From the NCBI RefSeq assembly GCF_041053105.1, contig NZ_CP163444.1:186001-250000 (forward strand): a stretch of 64,000 nucleotides of DNA, read 5' to 3'. This document shows, in pieces, positions 43,755 through 52,934 of this stretch. The notes beneath the pieces were generated by a model that did not search any database, was not told the origin of the DNA, and worked only from the letters and a program-made list of their open reading frames with translations. Positions within the stretch are counted from its first letter, which is position 1, and every line of letters starts with the position of its first letter. The position numbers were made by a program, and so were the translations under genes. This DNA is from Streptomyces sp. R44. Lineage in GTDB: Bacteria > Actinomycetota > Actinomycetes > Streptomycetales > Streptomycetaceae.

Positions 43755-45689
43755 TCAGCGCCTGCGCGTGGCGCGCGCGAGGTGGTGGAGGCGGAGGGCC
43801 AGGTGGATCTCCAGGGCGCTGGCCGGGGTGTTCCAGTCGGGGCCGAGGAGTTGGGCGACGCGGTCGAGGCGTTGGACGACCGTGTTGACGTGGACGTGGA
43901 GGGCGTCCTTGGCACGGGAGAGGCTGGCGCCTTGGTCGTAGTAGGCGTGCAGGGTCCGCAGGAGTTCGGTGCCGCGCTCGGAGTCGTAGGCCATGACCGG
44001 GCCGAGGACGCGCTCGACGTACGCGCCGACGTCGGCGCGGTCGCCGAGGAGGACGCCGACGAAGCCTAGGTCGGCGATGTCGGCGCCTTCTCCGGTGTGG
44101 TCGAGGGCGTGCAGCGCCGTGACACAGCGCAGGGCTTCGCCGTGGAGGGCGGCGAGGTGTTCGGGTCCGTGGCCCGGGCCGGCCGCGCCCACGGTGACGG
44201 GTGCCCCGAGGGCCCGGGTGAGGTCGGCGGCGAGTTCGCGGGCGAGTGCTCCGGGCCGGTCGCAGGGCGCGAGCAGGACGCTGTGTCCGTGGCGGGTGCC
44301 TGCCAGGCCGCCGAGGCCGCGCACGACGCGGGCGGCTTCGGCGGCGAGTCGGGGGCGCAGGGCCGGCTCGGTGTCGAGGACGGCGATGGCATGGGGGCGG
44401 GCGAGGTCGAGTCCGAGGCGCCGGGCGCGCAGGGTGAGGCTGCCGCCGTCCCAGTGCGTCGAGGTGGCGGGGTCGGCGAGGAGTTCGTCGAGGAGTTCGC
44501 CGCGTACCCGGTCCTCGGTCTCGGCGACGGACCGTCGGATCAGGAGGAGCATGGCGGTGACGAGTGCGGCGCGTTCGAGCAGACGCCGGTCCGCTTCGGG
44601 GAGGTCCGCGCGTCCGGTCAGGACGATGCGGCCCAGTGGTTCGGCGCCGGCGAGGACGGCGCAGGTCCAGACGCCGTGGGCGTGGACGGCGCGGCCTTCG
44701 CTGTGCGACGCGTCGAGGGTGACGGTGGTGGGCGACACCGGTGCGGTGCCGACCCGGGCGAGCTCGCTGCCGTCGGTGTCGTGGACGGCCACTCCCCCGC
44801 CGAGCAGGGCCGCGATCTCGGCCGCCACCTCGTCGGTGCCGGCGCCGCGCAGGACCAGCTTGGAGAGTCGGTCGTGGGCGTCGGATGCCTGGTGCAGGGC
44901 TTCGCCGTGGGCGCGGGCCGTGGCGTTGGCGGCTTCGAGCCGGGCGAGGGCGGTGCGGGTCTCCTCCATCCGCCGGGTGCTGTCGATGGCGACGGCGGCG
45001 TGGTCGGCGAGCGAGCCGAGGAGGGCGATGGCGTCGGGGGTGAACTCGCGCGGGGTGCGGTCCGCCGCGAAGAGGACGCCGATGATCTCCTCGCCCAGCC
45101 GCAACGGCACTCCGAGGATCCCTCGGAGTCCTTCCTCCGCCACACCGTCGTCGATGGTTCCGGTGTGCCGGTAGCGGCGGTCGGTGCGGTAGTCCGTGCT
45201 GGCGTAGGGGCGGGCGGTCTGCGCGACCAGGCCGCCCAGGCCTTCGCCCATGCCCAGGCGGAGCTGCTGGAAGGCCGCCGAGACGGAGCCCTCGGTGACG
45301 CGCATGAACGTGTCCTGCGCGACGGGGTCGTTGAGCGTCAGATAGGCGACGTCCGAGCCGAGCAGGGTTCGGGCCCGCCGGACGATGGCGCGCAGCACGG
45401 CGTCGAGGTCCCGCAGGCCTGCCAGGTCGCCCGCCGTGTCGAAGAGGGCCACGAGTTCCGTCTCCCGGCGCCGGTACTGGTCGAGCACCCGCCGCACCGA
45501 CAGGGCGACCTCGGTGGTCTCCTCGATCCGTTCGACGTCCTCCGGGGCGGCCCCGGCGGCCCGTGAGCGCGCGGGGAGTGCCGCGAGCTCCTGTGCCGGA
45601 GCGTCCGCGGCGAGGAGGTCGAGCATGCGGCGCGCGGCCGTCTCGGCGGGTGACGGCTTTCGGGCGTCGGCTCGACGGCCGGCGGTCAT
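43755..45689 (-). CDS. GAF-domain PucR-type transcriptional regulator
   Basis: 644 residues from the ATG at 45689 (GAGGAGG upstream). A GAF domain at about 80-235 (LLGSDVAYLTLNDPVAQDTF ... EEGLRGILGVPLRLGEEIIG) is followed by a coiled segment and a GGDEF-like/CdaR middle. The C-terminal PucR helix-turn-helix is LLRTLHAYYDQGASLSRAKD followed by ALHVHVNTVVQRLDRVAQLL. Such proteins activate nitrogen/purine or small-acid catabolic genes. It lies downstream of the MHS transporter and 3-hydroxybutyrate dehydrogenase, separated by a terminator, so a link to that locus is possible but unproven. Confidence 0.88.
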   Translation of the reverse strand: MTAGRRADARKPSPAETAARRMLDLLAADAPAQELAALPARSRAAGAAPEDVERIEETTEVALSVRRVLDQYRRRETELVALFDTAGDLAGLRDLDAVLRAIVRRARTLLGSDVAYLTLNDPVAQDTFMRVTEGSVSAAFQQLRLGMGEGLGGLVAQTARPYASTDYRTDRRYRHTGTIDDGVAEEGLRGILGVPLRLGEEIIGVLFAADRTPREFTPDAIALLGSLADHAAVAIDSTRRMEETRTALARLEAANATARAHGEALHQASDAHDRLSKLVLRGAGTDEVAAEIAALLGGGVAVHDTDGSELARVGTAPVSPTTVTLDASHSEGRAVHAHGVWTCAVLAGAEPLGRIVLTGRADLPEADRRLLERAALVTAMLLLIRRSVAETEDRVRGELLDELLADPATSTHWDGGSLTLRARRLGLDLARPHAIAVLDTEPALRPRLAAEAARVVRGLGGLAGTRHGHSVLLAPCDRPGALARELAADLTRALGAPVTVGAAGPGHGPEHLAALHGEALRCVTALHALDHTGEGADIADLGFVGVLLGDRADVGAYVERVLGPVMAYDSERGTELLRTLHAYYDQGASLSRAKDALHVHVNTVVQRLDRVAQLLGPDWNTPASALEIHLALRLHHLARATRRR

Positions 45690-45733
45690 GGGGCCTCCTC
45701 GCGGCCTCGGGGCGGCTGGTGCCGCGGTCGTGG

Positions 45734-45777
45734 GCCCGGTCCGCCGTCGTGACACGCGTCAGGACGGCGGACCGGGC
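45734..45777. terminator. 15-bp perfect stem terminator
   Basis: GCCCGGTCCGCCGTC (45734-45748) and GACGGCGGACCGGGC (45763-45777) with a 14-base loop, 20 bp past the transporter stop on the minus strand. Confidence 0.8.
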
Positions 45778-45797
45778 GGCTCACGTGTGGGTCGGTG

Positions 45798-47162
45798 CTA
45801 TGCCCGCTCGCCCGCGGGGACCGCGGGAGCGGCGGTGGGCTTCTCGTCCCGGCCGCGGGCGAGGTCGCGGCCGCGGGTCTCCCGGGTGACGGCCACGGTG
45901 AGGGTGGTGACCACGGCGGCGGCACACAGGTAGAGGGCGATCGGCGTGGAGGAGCCGTAGTCCTTGAGGAGTTCCACGGCGATGATCGGGGCGAGTGCGC
46001 CGGCGAGGATCGAGGCGAGCTGGGATCCCATGGATGCGCCGGAGTAGCGGACCTTGGTGTCGAACATCTCGGAGATGAACGCCGCCTGCGGCCCGTACAT
46101 CGCGCCGTGAAGGAGCAGGCCCGCGGTGACGGCCAGGGTGATGACGGGGAAGGACTTGGAGTCGAGGAGGCCGAAGAAGGCGAACGCCCACACGGCCATG
46201 CCCGCGGATCCGATGAGGGTCACCGGGCGCCGGCCGATGCGGTCGGACAGTGCGCCCCACAGCGGGATGGTGACGAAGTGGACGGCCGAGCCGATGAGGA
46301 CGGCGTTCAGGGCGGTGCTCTTCGGCAGTCCCAGGTGGGTGGTCACGTACACGAGGAGGAAGGAGGTCAGGATGTAGTACGAGATGTTCTCGCCGAACCG
46401 GGTGCCGATCGCGGACAGCACCTCGCGCCAGCTGCGCTTGAACACCTCGACGACCGGGGCCTCCTCCTTGGCGCCGGCCGCGGCGGCGGCCTCGGCCTTG
46501 GCCTGCGCCTCCAGGAAGACCGGGGACTCGGAGACCGAGACGCGGATCCACAGGCCGATCATGACGAGCAGGCCGGAGAGCAGGAAGGGGATGCGCCAGC
46601 CCCAGGACTGGAAGGCGGCGTCCGACTGGACGGCGGCGAGCAGCGAGAGGACGCCGGTGGCGAGCAGGTTGCCGCCGGGGGCGCCGGCCTGCGGCCAGGA
46701 GGCCCAGAAGCCGCGGTTCTTGTCGCCTCCGTGCTCGGAGACGATGAGGACGGCCCCGCCCCACTCGCCGCCGAGCGCGAAGCCCTGGACGAGGCGCAGC
46801 ACGGTGAGCAGGACCGGCGCCCACACGCCGATCGTGTCGTACGTGGGGAGCAGGCCCATCGCGAAGGTGGCGCCGCCCATCATGAGGAGGCTGAGCACCA
46901 GGAGCTTCTTGCGGCCGATCTTGTCGCCGAAGTGGCCGAAGACGATGCCGCCGAGGGGGCGGGCGGCGAAGCCGATGGCGTACGTGATGAACGCGATCAG
47001 GGTGCCCACGAGCGGGTCGGCGCTGGGGAAGAACAGCGTGTTGAAGACGAGGGCGGCGGCCGACCCGTACAGGAAGAAGTCGTACCACTCGATGGTCGTG
47101 CCGATCAGACTCGCGGCGACGATGCGGCCGATGCCGCCTCTCGGCGTGGTGGTGTCAGACAT
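45798..47162 (-). CDS. MHS-family (metabolite:H+ symporter) MFS transporter
   Basis: 454 residues in twelve hydrophobic segments. MHS landmarks: GTTIEWYDFFLYGSAAALVF in helix 1, AARPLGGIVFGHFGDKIGRK after helix 2, RLVQGFALGGEWGGAVLIVS, and WGWRIPFLLSGLLVMIGLWI with RVSVSESPVF. The family imports carboxylates and osmolytes such as ketoglutarate, citrate and betaine. I start at the ATG at 47162; a GTG nine bases upstream is possible. It sits 81 bp after the 3-hydroxybutyrate dehydrogenase gene in the same direction, so 3-hydroxybutyrate or a related acid is a reasonable substrate guess. Confidence 0.88.
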   Translation of the reverse strand: MSDTTTPRGGIGRIVAASLIGTTIEWYDFFLYGSAAALVFNTLFFPSADPLVGTLIAFITYAIGFAARPLGGIVFGHFGDKIGRKKLLVLSLLMMGGATFAMGLLPTYDTIGVWAPVLLTVLRLVQGFALGGEWGGAVLIVSEHGGDKNRGFWASWPQAGAPGGNLLATGVLSLLAAVQSDAAFQSWGWRIPFLLSGLLVMIGLWIRVSVSESPVFLEAQAKAEAAAAAGAKEEAPVVEVFKRSWREVLSAIGTRFGENISYYILTSFLLVYVTTHLGLPKSTALNAVLIGSAVHFVTIPLWGALSDRIGRRPVTLIGSAGMAVWAFAFFGLLDSKSFPVITLAVTAGLLLHGAMYGPQAAFISEMFDTKVRYSGASMGSQLASILAGALAPIIAVELLKDYGSSTPIALYLCAAAVVTTLTVAVTRETRGRDLARGRDEKPTAAPAVPAGERA

Positions 47163-47243
47163 GGGTTTCACCGGGTTTTCACAAGGGGGGACGGGACGGG
47201 GTGGTGCGGGTGGCGCGTGCAGGGGCCGCTGTCGGGCGGCTGT

Positions 47244-48038
47244 TCAGCCGGCGGTCCAGCCGCCGTCGAGCGGCAGGGAGGTTCCGGTGAGGTAGCCGGA
47301 GTGGGGGCCGCAGAGCCAGAGCACGGCGGCGGCCACCTCCTCGGACTCCAGGAGCCTCTTGACGGGCGAGCGGGCGAGCATGACGTTGCTGAGCACGTCG
47401 CCCTCGCTGATGCCGTGGGCGGCGGCCTGGTCCCTTACCTGGTTCTCGACGAGCGGGGTACGGACGTAGCCGGGGTTGACGCAGTTGCTGGTCACTCCGT
47501 GCGGGGCGCCTTCGATCGCGGCGACCTTGCTCAGCCCCTCCAGGGCGTGCTTGGCGGCGACGTAGGCGGCCTTGTAGGCGCTGGCGCGGAGCCCGTGGAC
47601 GCTGGAGATGTTGACGATCCTGCCCCAGCCCTGCCCGTACATGTGCGGCAGCGTCCTGCGCATGAGCAGGAACGGGGCGGTGACCATCACCTTCTGGATG
47701 AGCTCGAAGCGGTCCGGGGGGAACTCCGTGAGCGGTGCGACGTGCTGGAGACCGGCGTTGTTGACGAGGATGTCGACCTCGGCCGGGAGGAGGTCGACGG
47801 CTCCCGGGTCGGCGAGGTCGGCCACCTGTGCACTGCCCCCGGCGATCTCCGCGACCGCCTTGGCCGCGTCGGCGTCCCGGTCGACCACGTGGACGGTGGC
47901 CCCCGCCTGTGCCAGGGCGAGCACACAGGCCCGGCCGATGCCGCTGCCGCCGCCCGTCACCATCGCCGTACGACCGCTGAGGTCGAGGCCGGCGACGGGA
48001 GACGGCAGAGGGCCCGGGGTGGGAAATGTGTTCGTCAT
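47244..48038 (-). CDS. 3-hydroxybutyrate dehydrogenase (SDR family)
   Basis: 264 residues. Cofactor loop VTGGGSGIGRACVLALAQAG, NNAG in DILVNNAGLQHVAPLTEFPP, catalytic Ser in IVNISSVHGLRASAYKAAYV and Tyr-x-x-x-Lys in AYVAAKHAL. LQHVAPLTEFPPDRFELIQK and the C-terminal region (VENQVRDQAAAHGISEGDVL) are specific to D-3-hydroxybutyrate dehydrogenases. It oxidises 3-hydroxybutyrate to acetoacetate with NAD+, linking PHB or ketone-body use to acetyl-CoA. It is divergent from an IclR gene and followed by an MHS transporter. Confidence 0.88.
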   Translation of the reverse strand: MTNTFPTPGPLPSPVAGLDLSGRTAMVTGGGSGIGRACVLALAQAGATVHVVDRDADAAKAVAEIAGGSAQVADLADPGAVDLLPAEVDILVNNAGLQHVAPLTEFPPDRFELIQKVMVTAPFLLMRRTLPHMYGQGWGRIVNISSVHGLRASAYKAAYVAAKHALEGLSKVAAIEGAPHGVTSNCVNPGYVRTPLVENQVRDQAAAHGISEGDVLSNVMLARSPVKRLLESEEVAAAVLWLCGPHSGYLTGTSLPLDGGWTAG

Positions 48039-48202
48039 GGCCGGAAACAGTAGGGAGAGCCCTTCGCCCGGCCCATGTATGCGACCACCACAGTGGAGAG
48101 CGGCTCAATGGCGTCGAACCCCATAGGCGTGAGCTGTCAGGGGGCGTGGGGCGCTCGGACGGAGGCGCCGACGGCCACGAGGATCTTGCATATAGTTGCG
48201 TC
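48039..48202. promoter_or_regulatory. Divergent promoter region of bdh and iclR
   Basis: Just before the iclR ATG it contains TTGCATATAGTTGCG (48186-48200), a double TTGC element like those before the betaine and dimethylglycine operons at 58066-58101 and 63792-63975. Binding of the adjacent IclR protein is inferred. Confidence 0.4.
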
Positions 48203-49000
48203 ATGAGCAACCACTCGGCATATGGCGAAACGCAGGCTCCCGCAGTGAACGGGGTGCAGTCCGTCGACCGTGCCGTCAGCGTCCTGGAGATCCTCGCCCA
48301 GCGCGGTGAGGCGGGCGTCAGCGAGGTCGCCGCCGAGATCGACGTCCACAAGTCGACCGCGTTCCGCCTGCTCGGGGCGCTGGAGGCGCGCGGTCTGGTC
48401 GAGCAGGCGGCCGAGCGGGGCAAGTACCGGCTGGGTTTCGGGATCGTCCGCCTGGCAGGGGCGGTCACGGGCCGTCTCGACATCACCCAGCAGGGCCGGC
48501 CGGTGTGCCAGCGGCTCAGCCAGGAGATCGGCGAGACCGTCAACATCGCGGTCCTGCAGGAGCATTACGCGGTCAACCTCTACCAGGTACGTGGTCCGGG
48601 CGCGGTCGGCACGCACAACTGGGTCGGGCAGCTCACCCCGGTGCACGCGACGTCCAGCGGCAAGATCCTGCTCGCCCATCTGCCGACGAGGGAGCGCGCC
48701 GATGTGCTCGCGGCATCCAGGTTGCAGAAGCTGACGCCGCACACCCTGACCGCCAGGACCAAGCTGGAGAAGAACCTCGCCGAGGCGCGGGAGCGCGGGT
48801 ACGCGGTGACGCTGGAGGAATTCGAGATCGGACTGCACGCCGTCGCGGCCCCGATCCGTTCCCACCACGGCGAGACCCTCGCCGCCCTCAGCGCCTCCGG
48901 CCCCGCGTACCGCTTCACCGAGGAGCGCATCCACGAGCTCGCACCCCTGCTGGTCCAGGGCGCCGAGGAGATCAGCCATCGGATGGGCTCCGTGGGCTGA
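48203..49000 (+). CDS. IclR family transcriptional regulator
   Basis: 265 residues. The N-terminal winged helix-turn-helix is QSVDRAVSVLEILAQRGEAG, then VSEVAAEIDVHKSTAFRLLG and ALEARGLVEQ. The C-terminal effector domain reads IGETVNIAVLQEHYAVNLYQ and THNWVGQLTPVHATSSGKIL and ends GYAVTLEEFEIGLHAVAAPI. I chose the ATG at 48203 because the family usually starts within 20-30 residues of the QSVDRAV block; the frame is open further upstream. It is divergent from 3-hydroxybutyrate dehydrogenase and next to the sarcosine genes, either of which it could control. Confidence 0.9.
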   Translation: MSNHSAYGETQAPAVNGVQSVDRAVSVLEILAQRGEAGVSEVAAEIDVHKSTAFRLLGALEARGLVEQAAERGKYRLGFGIVRLAGAVTGRLDITQQGRPVCQRLSQEIGETVNIAVLQEHYAVNLYQVRGPGAVGTHNWVGQLTPVHATSSGKILLAHLPTRERADVLAASRLQKLTPHTLTARTKLEKNLAEARERGYAVTLEEFEIGLHAVAAPIRSHHGETLAALSASGPAYRFTEERIHELAPLLVQGAEEISHRMGSVG

Positions 49001-49038
49001 GCCTCCCCCGGTCCCCATGGAGGCGTGCGCGAACTCCG

Positions 49039-49065
49039 GTGCGGCGGCGCAGAGCGCCGCCGCAC
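49039..49065. terminator. 12-3-12 perfect hairpin between convergent iclR and soxG
   Basis: GTGCGGCGGCGC-aga-GCGCCGCCGCAC, placed to stop transcription from both sides. Confidence 0.8.
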
Positions 49066-49073
49066 GGAACCGT

Positions 49074-49676
49074 TCACCCGTATTCCACGGCCGCGTCGAG
49101 GAGCCAGTCCGTCAGGTAGCCGGCGAAGGAGGAGCGTACAAGCACCCAGAACCCTGCCCTGGGCTCGTCCCGGGCCACCAGGACGACCTGGGTGCGGGCC
49201 AGCGTCGTCTGGGCCGAGCGGCCTGGGCCGAAGGCGCGCGGGTGCAGATCCAACCGGCAGCCGTGGGACAGCAGGTCGCGGGCGCGCGGTCCGCCGACCA
49301 GGAGGGTGGTGCGCTGGGCGGAGACGTCGGTGACGGAGACGTGGTCCTCCCCGGCCGCCGAGCGGATTCGGCTCTCCAGGTCCCGCTGGGTGCCGGGCCG
49401 GCCCACCACCAGCCATTCGTCGGGGCCGAGCCACACCGCGCCCCGGTCCCCCACACGTACGACGGTGTCGGGTTCCAGGGGCAGTTGGAGTCCCAGGGCG
49501 AGTCCGACGGCGTCCGCCGCCGGACTCTTGGCGTCGAGGCGGACGTTCAGCTGGGCCAGGAAGGGGACCTCGGCCAGGCGGACCGCGCCCCCGGAGGAGC
49601 GTGTCGCGGCGGCCAGGCGGTCGGTGGCATGCGCCAGAGGGCTGCGCTGCCGTGCGGTCGGGGCGGTGTCAGCCAT
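49074..49676 (-). CDS. soxG: Sarcosine oxidase gamma subunit
   Basis: 200 residues. It follows the SoxG pattern: LAHATDRLAAATRSSGGAVR, VPFLAQLNVRLDAKSPAADA, RGAVWLGPDEWLVVGRPGTQ, SVTDVSAQRTTLLVGGPRAR and LLSHGCRLDLHPRAFGPGRS. This small GcvT-like subunit is part of the four-subunit sarcosine oxidase that converts sarcosine, O2 and tetrahydrofolate to glycine, 5,10-methylene-THF and H2O2. The ATG at 49676 lies inside the end of the alpha-subunit gene (8-bp overlap) with GGAG upstream. It is the last gene of the leftward operon and is followed by a terminator. Confidence 0.9.
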   Translation of the reverse strand: MADTAPTARQRSPLAHATDRLAAATRSSGGAVRLAEVPFLAQLNVRLDAKSPAADAVGLALGLQLPLEPDTVVRVGDRGAVWLGPDEWLVVGRPGTQRDLESRIRSAAGEDHVSVTDVSAQRTTLLVGGPRARDLLSHGCRLDLHPRAFGPGRSAQTTLARTQVVLVARDEPRAGFWVLVRSSFAGYLTDWLLDAAVEYG

Positions 49677-52600
49677 CGCGGCGGGCTCCCTCGGGGTCGT
49701 AGAGGACGGGGCTTGCGACGGTCACCGGCAGCAGCCGGTCGCCGACGGGGGCGTAGAGGCGTTCGCCGATGCGGTCCCGGCCGCCCTTGATCAGGGCGAG
49801 CGCGAAGGTCCGGCCGAGCGCCGCGCTGCGGTAGCTGGAGGTGACGTGCCCGAGCATCGGGACGGGCGGGGCGGGCAGTTCGCTGTCGGCGACCAGGTGG
49901 GTGCCCTCGGGGAGGAGGGCTGCCGGGTCCTCGGGGAGGAGGCCGACGAGGTGCTTGCGATCGGGGCGGAGGGTGTCGGCGCGGGCGTAGGAGCGCTTGC
50001 CGATGAAGTCGGGCTTCTTCTTGGACACCGCCCAGCTCATGCCGAGGTCCTGCGGGGTGACCGTGCCGTCGGTGTCCTGGCCGATGATCGGGTACCCCTT
50101 CTCCGCGCGCAGGACGTGCATGGTCTCCGTCCCGTACGGAGTGATGCCGTGCGGGGCGCCTGCCTCGTACAGCGCCTCCCACAGGGCGAGGGCCTCCCAC
50201 GGTGACACGTTGATCTCATAGGCGAGTTCGCCGGAGAAGCTGATCCGGCACACCCTCGCCTCGATGCCCGCGACCGTCGTCTCCCGCCATGCCATGAACG
50301 GGAAGTCGTCATTGGCGACCGCCAGTCGGGGTGCGAGTGAGCCGAGCACTTCGCGAGAACGCGGGCCGACCAGGGCGACGGTGGCCCACTGCTCGGTGAC
50401 GGAAGTGCAGTGGACGCGGAGTTCGGGCCACTCGGTCTGCAGCCACTCCTCCATCCAGTCCAGTACGGCGGCCGCGTTGCCCGTCGTGGTGGTGACCAGG
50501 AAGCGGTCCTGGGCGACGCGGATGACCGTGCCGTCGTCGAAGATCATGCCGTCCAGGCGGCTCATGACGCCGTAGCGGATCATGCCGACCTTCAGGGTGC
50601 TCATCATGTTGGTGTAGAGCCGGTCGAGGAAGACCGCGGCGTCCGGGCCCTGCACGTCGATCTTGCCGAGAGTGGAGGCGTCCATGAAGGCCACACCCTC
50701 GCGGGCGGCGCGGCACTCGCGCAGCACGGCCGCGTCCATGTCCTCGCCGTCCTGCGGGTAGTACCAGGGCCGCTTCCACTGGCCGACGTTCTCGAACAGG
50801 GCGCCGTGCGCGACATGCCACGCGTGGACGGCGGTCGTACGGATCGGGTCGGACAGCGCGCCGCGGTCGCGGCCGGCGAGGGTGGCGAAGGAGACGGGGG
50901 TGTAGGGCGGCCGGAACGTGGGCAGGCCGAGGGCCGAGACGTCCACGCCGAGGAGTTCGGCGACGATCCCGCTCGCCAGGACCCCGCCCGTCTTCCCCTG
51001 GTCGTTGGCGGTGCCGGCCGTGGTGTAGCGCTTGGTGTGCTCCACCGAGCGCAGGCCCGCCCCGGTCGCCCGCGCCAGGTCGTCGACCGTGACATCGCGT
51101 TGGAGGTCGACGAACCGGGGCGCTCCCGTGCAGGTGGGGACGGCGAACACCGCCATGGGCGGGGTGTACGGCTGGGCCGCGACGGCCGGGAGGGCCGGCG
51201 CCTCGGCCGTGTAGCCCTCCGCCTCGACCGCGCGGGCGCCGGCCGCCGCGCCCTGGACGAGGGTCGTGGCGAGATCGAAGGCCCCGTTCGCGCTGCCCGC
51301 GACGTCCACCGCCTGGCGGCAGCTGTCGGGCACGAACGTGCCGAGCACCTCGTCGTGGCGGAGCTTGCCGCCCGCCTGGCTGAACAGATGCCCGACCGGG
51401 TTCCAGCCGCCGGAGACCAGGAGCAGGTCGACGGCGAACTCACGTCGTCCCGCGGACTCCCCGTACGGGGCAACCGTCACGGCGGTGAGGCGGGCCCCGC
51501 CCTCCGTGTCCGTGACCGTGTGTCCGGCCAGCACCTCGATCCCGGCGGACCGGGCGCGCTCGGCCCACTCCCCCGGCTCGGACCGGGTGTCGACGATCGC
51601 CGCGATGCCCACTCCCGCCGCGGCCAGGTCGAGTGCGGCGGCGTAGGCGCTGTCGTTGGTGGTGAGCACGACCGCGTGTCGGCCGGGCAGAACGGCGTAC
51701 CGGTGGAGGTACGTCCGCGCCGAGGCGGCCAGCATCACGCCGGGGCGGTCGTTGTCGCCGAACGCCAGCGAGCGCTCGTGGGCGCCGGTCGCGAGGACCA
51801 CGCGCCGGGCGCGGATCCGCCAGACGCGCTCGCGGGAGACGTGCTCCGGGGCCTCGGCGCCGAGGTGGCTGGTGCGGCGCTCGACGGCGAGGAGGTGGTT
51901 GTCGTCGTAGTGGCCGAAGACGGTGGTGCGCCGAAGGATTCGGACCTCCGGGGCGGCTTCGAGCTGTGCGCGGGTCGACTCCACCCAGTCGAGGTGTTCG
52001 CCGGTGCCGAGCAGGCTGCCGCCGAGTTCCGGCTGGTCGTCGGCGAGGATGACGCGTGCGCCGCTCCGCGCGGCCGCCGCTGCGGCCGCGAGGCCGGCGG
52101 GGCCCGCGCCGACGACCAGCAGGTCGCAGTGGGCGTGTACGGCGTCGTAGCGGGCGGGGTCCGGTTCTCCGGCGAGGCGCCCCTGGCCCGGGAGGCTGCT
52201 CGCGACCAGGCCGTCGTAGAGCTCGACCGTCGTGGCGGGGAGCATGGGCTCGGGGAAGGGGGCCTCGATCTGGACGACCGCGTTGGGTTCCTCCGCACCG
52301 GCCGAGAAGATGCCGCGGGGGCGGCCCAGCTTGATGCTGGTGGCGGCCTGGACGACGCCGTTGGCGAGGAGGGCGGAGGCGAGGGTGTCGCCCCGGAACC
52401 CTTCGTACCGGATGCCGTCGAAGGTGAAGCTCAGGCGGTCGGTGCGGTCGATCCGCCCGCCTCCCGACAGACGGAATGCCTGACCGGGCACGCCCCACGC
52501 GGGAAACTCCCGCGTCGTCCTCGGCTGCGGGCCGGTGGTCGTGCAGCGCCCTTCGGGCTCGCTCGCGGCCATCCCCGGACGGGCTGGATTCACTGGGCGT

Positions 52601-52923
52601 GGCTCGGTGGTGGCCGGGCGTGGCTCGGTGGTGGCCGGGCGTGGCTCGGTGGTGGCCGGGCGTGGCTCCCCCGCTCGGTACACCGCCAGGACCTCGTTCG
52701 TCGCCGTGTCACGCACCGCGTTGAACCACTTGCGGCAGCCCGCCGCATGGCTCCACCGCTCGGCGAACGGACCCTTCGGGTTGTCGCGGAAGAACAGATA
52801 CCGCGCCCACTCCTCGTCGGTGAGGGCGGCGGGATCCTCGGGGTGGGGCACGTGCGCCTGGCCGCCGTAGTGGAACTCGGCCTCGTCGCGGGGCCCGCAC
52901 CACGGGCAGGGAATGAGCAGCAT
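49669..52923 (-). CDS. Fused sarcosine oxidase delta-alpha subunit (SoxD-SoxA)
   Basis: 1084 residues in one uninterrupted frame. Residues 1-90 are a complete SoxD: MLLIPCPWCGPRDEAEFHYG with zinc ligands Cys6/Cys9 and WSHAAGCRKWFNAV. Then a linker with three ATTEPRP units, and from about residue 145 a complete SoxA: RIDRTDRLSFTFDGIRYEGF, FAD/NAD loop LLVVGAGPAGLAAAAAAARS, the central SoxA folds and the C-terminal aminomethyltransferase domain (GSRTM-like KVGMIRYGVMSRLDGMIFDD, EKGYPIIGQDTDGTVTPQDL). SoxD and SoxA are normally separate genes. An internal ATG at 52572 could start SoxA alone but has no ribosome-binding site. The start at 52923 lies 11 bp after soxB. Confidence 0.85.
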   Translation of the reverse strand: MLLIPCPWCGPRDEAEFHYGGQAHVPHPEDPAALTDEEWARYLFFRDNPKGPFAERWSHAAGCRKWFNAVRDTATNEVLAVYRAGEPRPATTEPRPATTEPRPATTEPRPVNPARPGMAASEPEGRCTTTGPQPRTTREFPAWGVPGQAFRLSGGGRIDRTDRLSFTFDGIRYEGFRGDTLASALLANGVVQAATSIKLGRPRGIFSAGAEEPNAVVQIEAPFPEPMLPATTVELYDGLVASSLPGQGRLAGEPDPARYDAVHAHCDLLVVGAGPAGLAAAAAAARSGARVILADDQPELGGSLLGTGEHLDWVESTRAQLEAAPEVRILRRTTVFGHYDDNHLLAVERRTSHLGAEAPEHVSRERVWRIRARRVVLATGAHERSLAFGDNDRPGVMLAASARTYLHRYAVLPGRHAVVLTTNDSAYAAALDLAAAGVGIAAIVDTRSEPGEWAERARSAGIEVLAGHTVTDTEGGARLTAVTVAPYGESAGRREFAVDLLLVSGGWNPVGHLFSQAGGKLRHDEVLGTFVPDSCRQAVDVAGSANGAFDLATTLVQGAAAGARAVEAEGYTAEAPALPAVAAQPYTPPMAVFAVPTCTGAPRFVDLQRDVTVDDLARATGAGLRSVEHTKRYTTAGTANDQGKTGGVLASGIVAELLGVDVSALGLPTFRPPYTPVSFATLAGRDRGALSDPIRTTAVHAWHVAHGALFENVGQWKRPWYYPQDGEDMDAAVLRECRAAREGVAFMDASTLGKIDVQGPDAAVFLDRLYTNMMSTLKVGMIRYGVMSRLDGMIFDDGTVIRVAQDRFLVTTTTGNAAAVLDWMEEWLQTEWPELRVHCTSVTEQWATVALVGPRSREVLGSLAPRLAVANDDFPFMAWRETTVAGIEARVCRISFSGELAYEINVSPWEALALWEALYEAGAPHGITPYGTETMHVLRAEKGYPIIGQDTDGTVTPQDLGMSWAVSKKKPDFIGKRSYARADTLRPDRKHLVGLLPEDPAALLPEGTHLVADSELPAPPVPMLGHVTSSYRSAALGRTFALALIKGGRDRIGERLYAPVGDRLLPVTVASPVLYDPEGARRDG
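52599..52668. repeat. 21-bp tandem repeats encoding the SoxD-SoxA linker
   Basis: Three exact units of gtggctcggtggtggccggg-c start at 52599, 52620 and 52641, followed by a partial fourth. Each encodes one ATTEPRP heptad on the minus strand, so copy number can vary in frame. Confidence 0.9.
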
Positions 52924-52934
52924 GGTTCGGCTCC

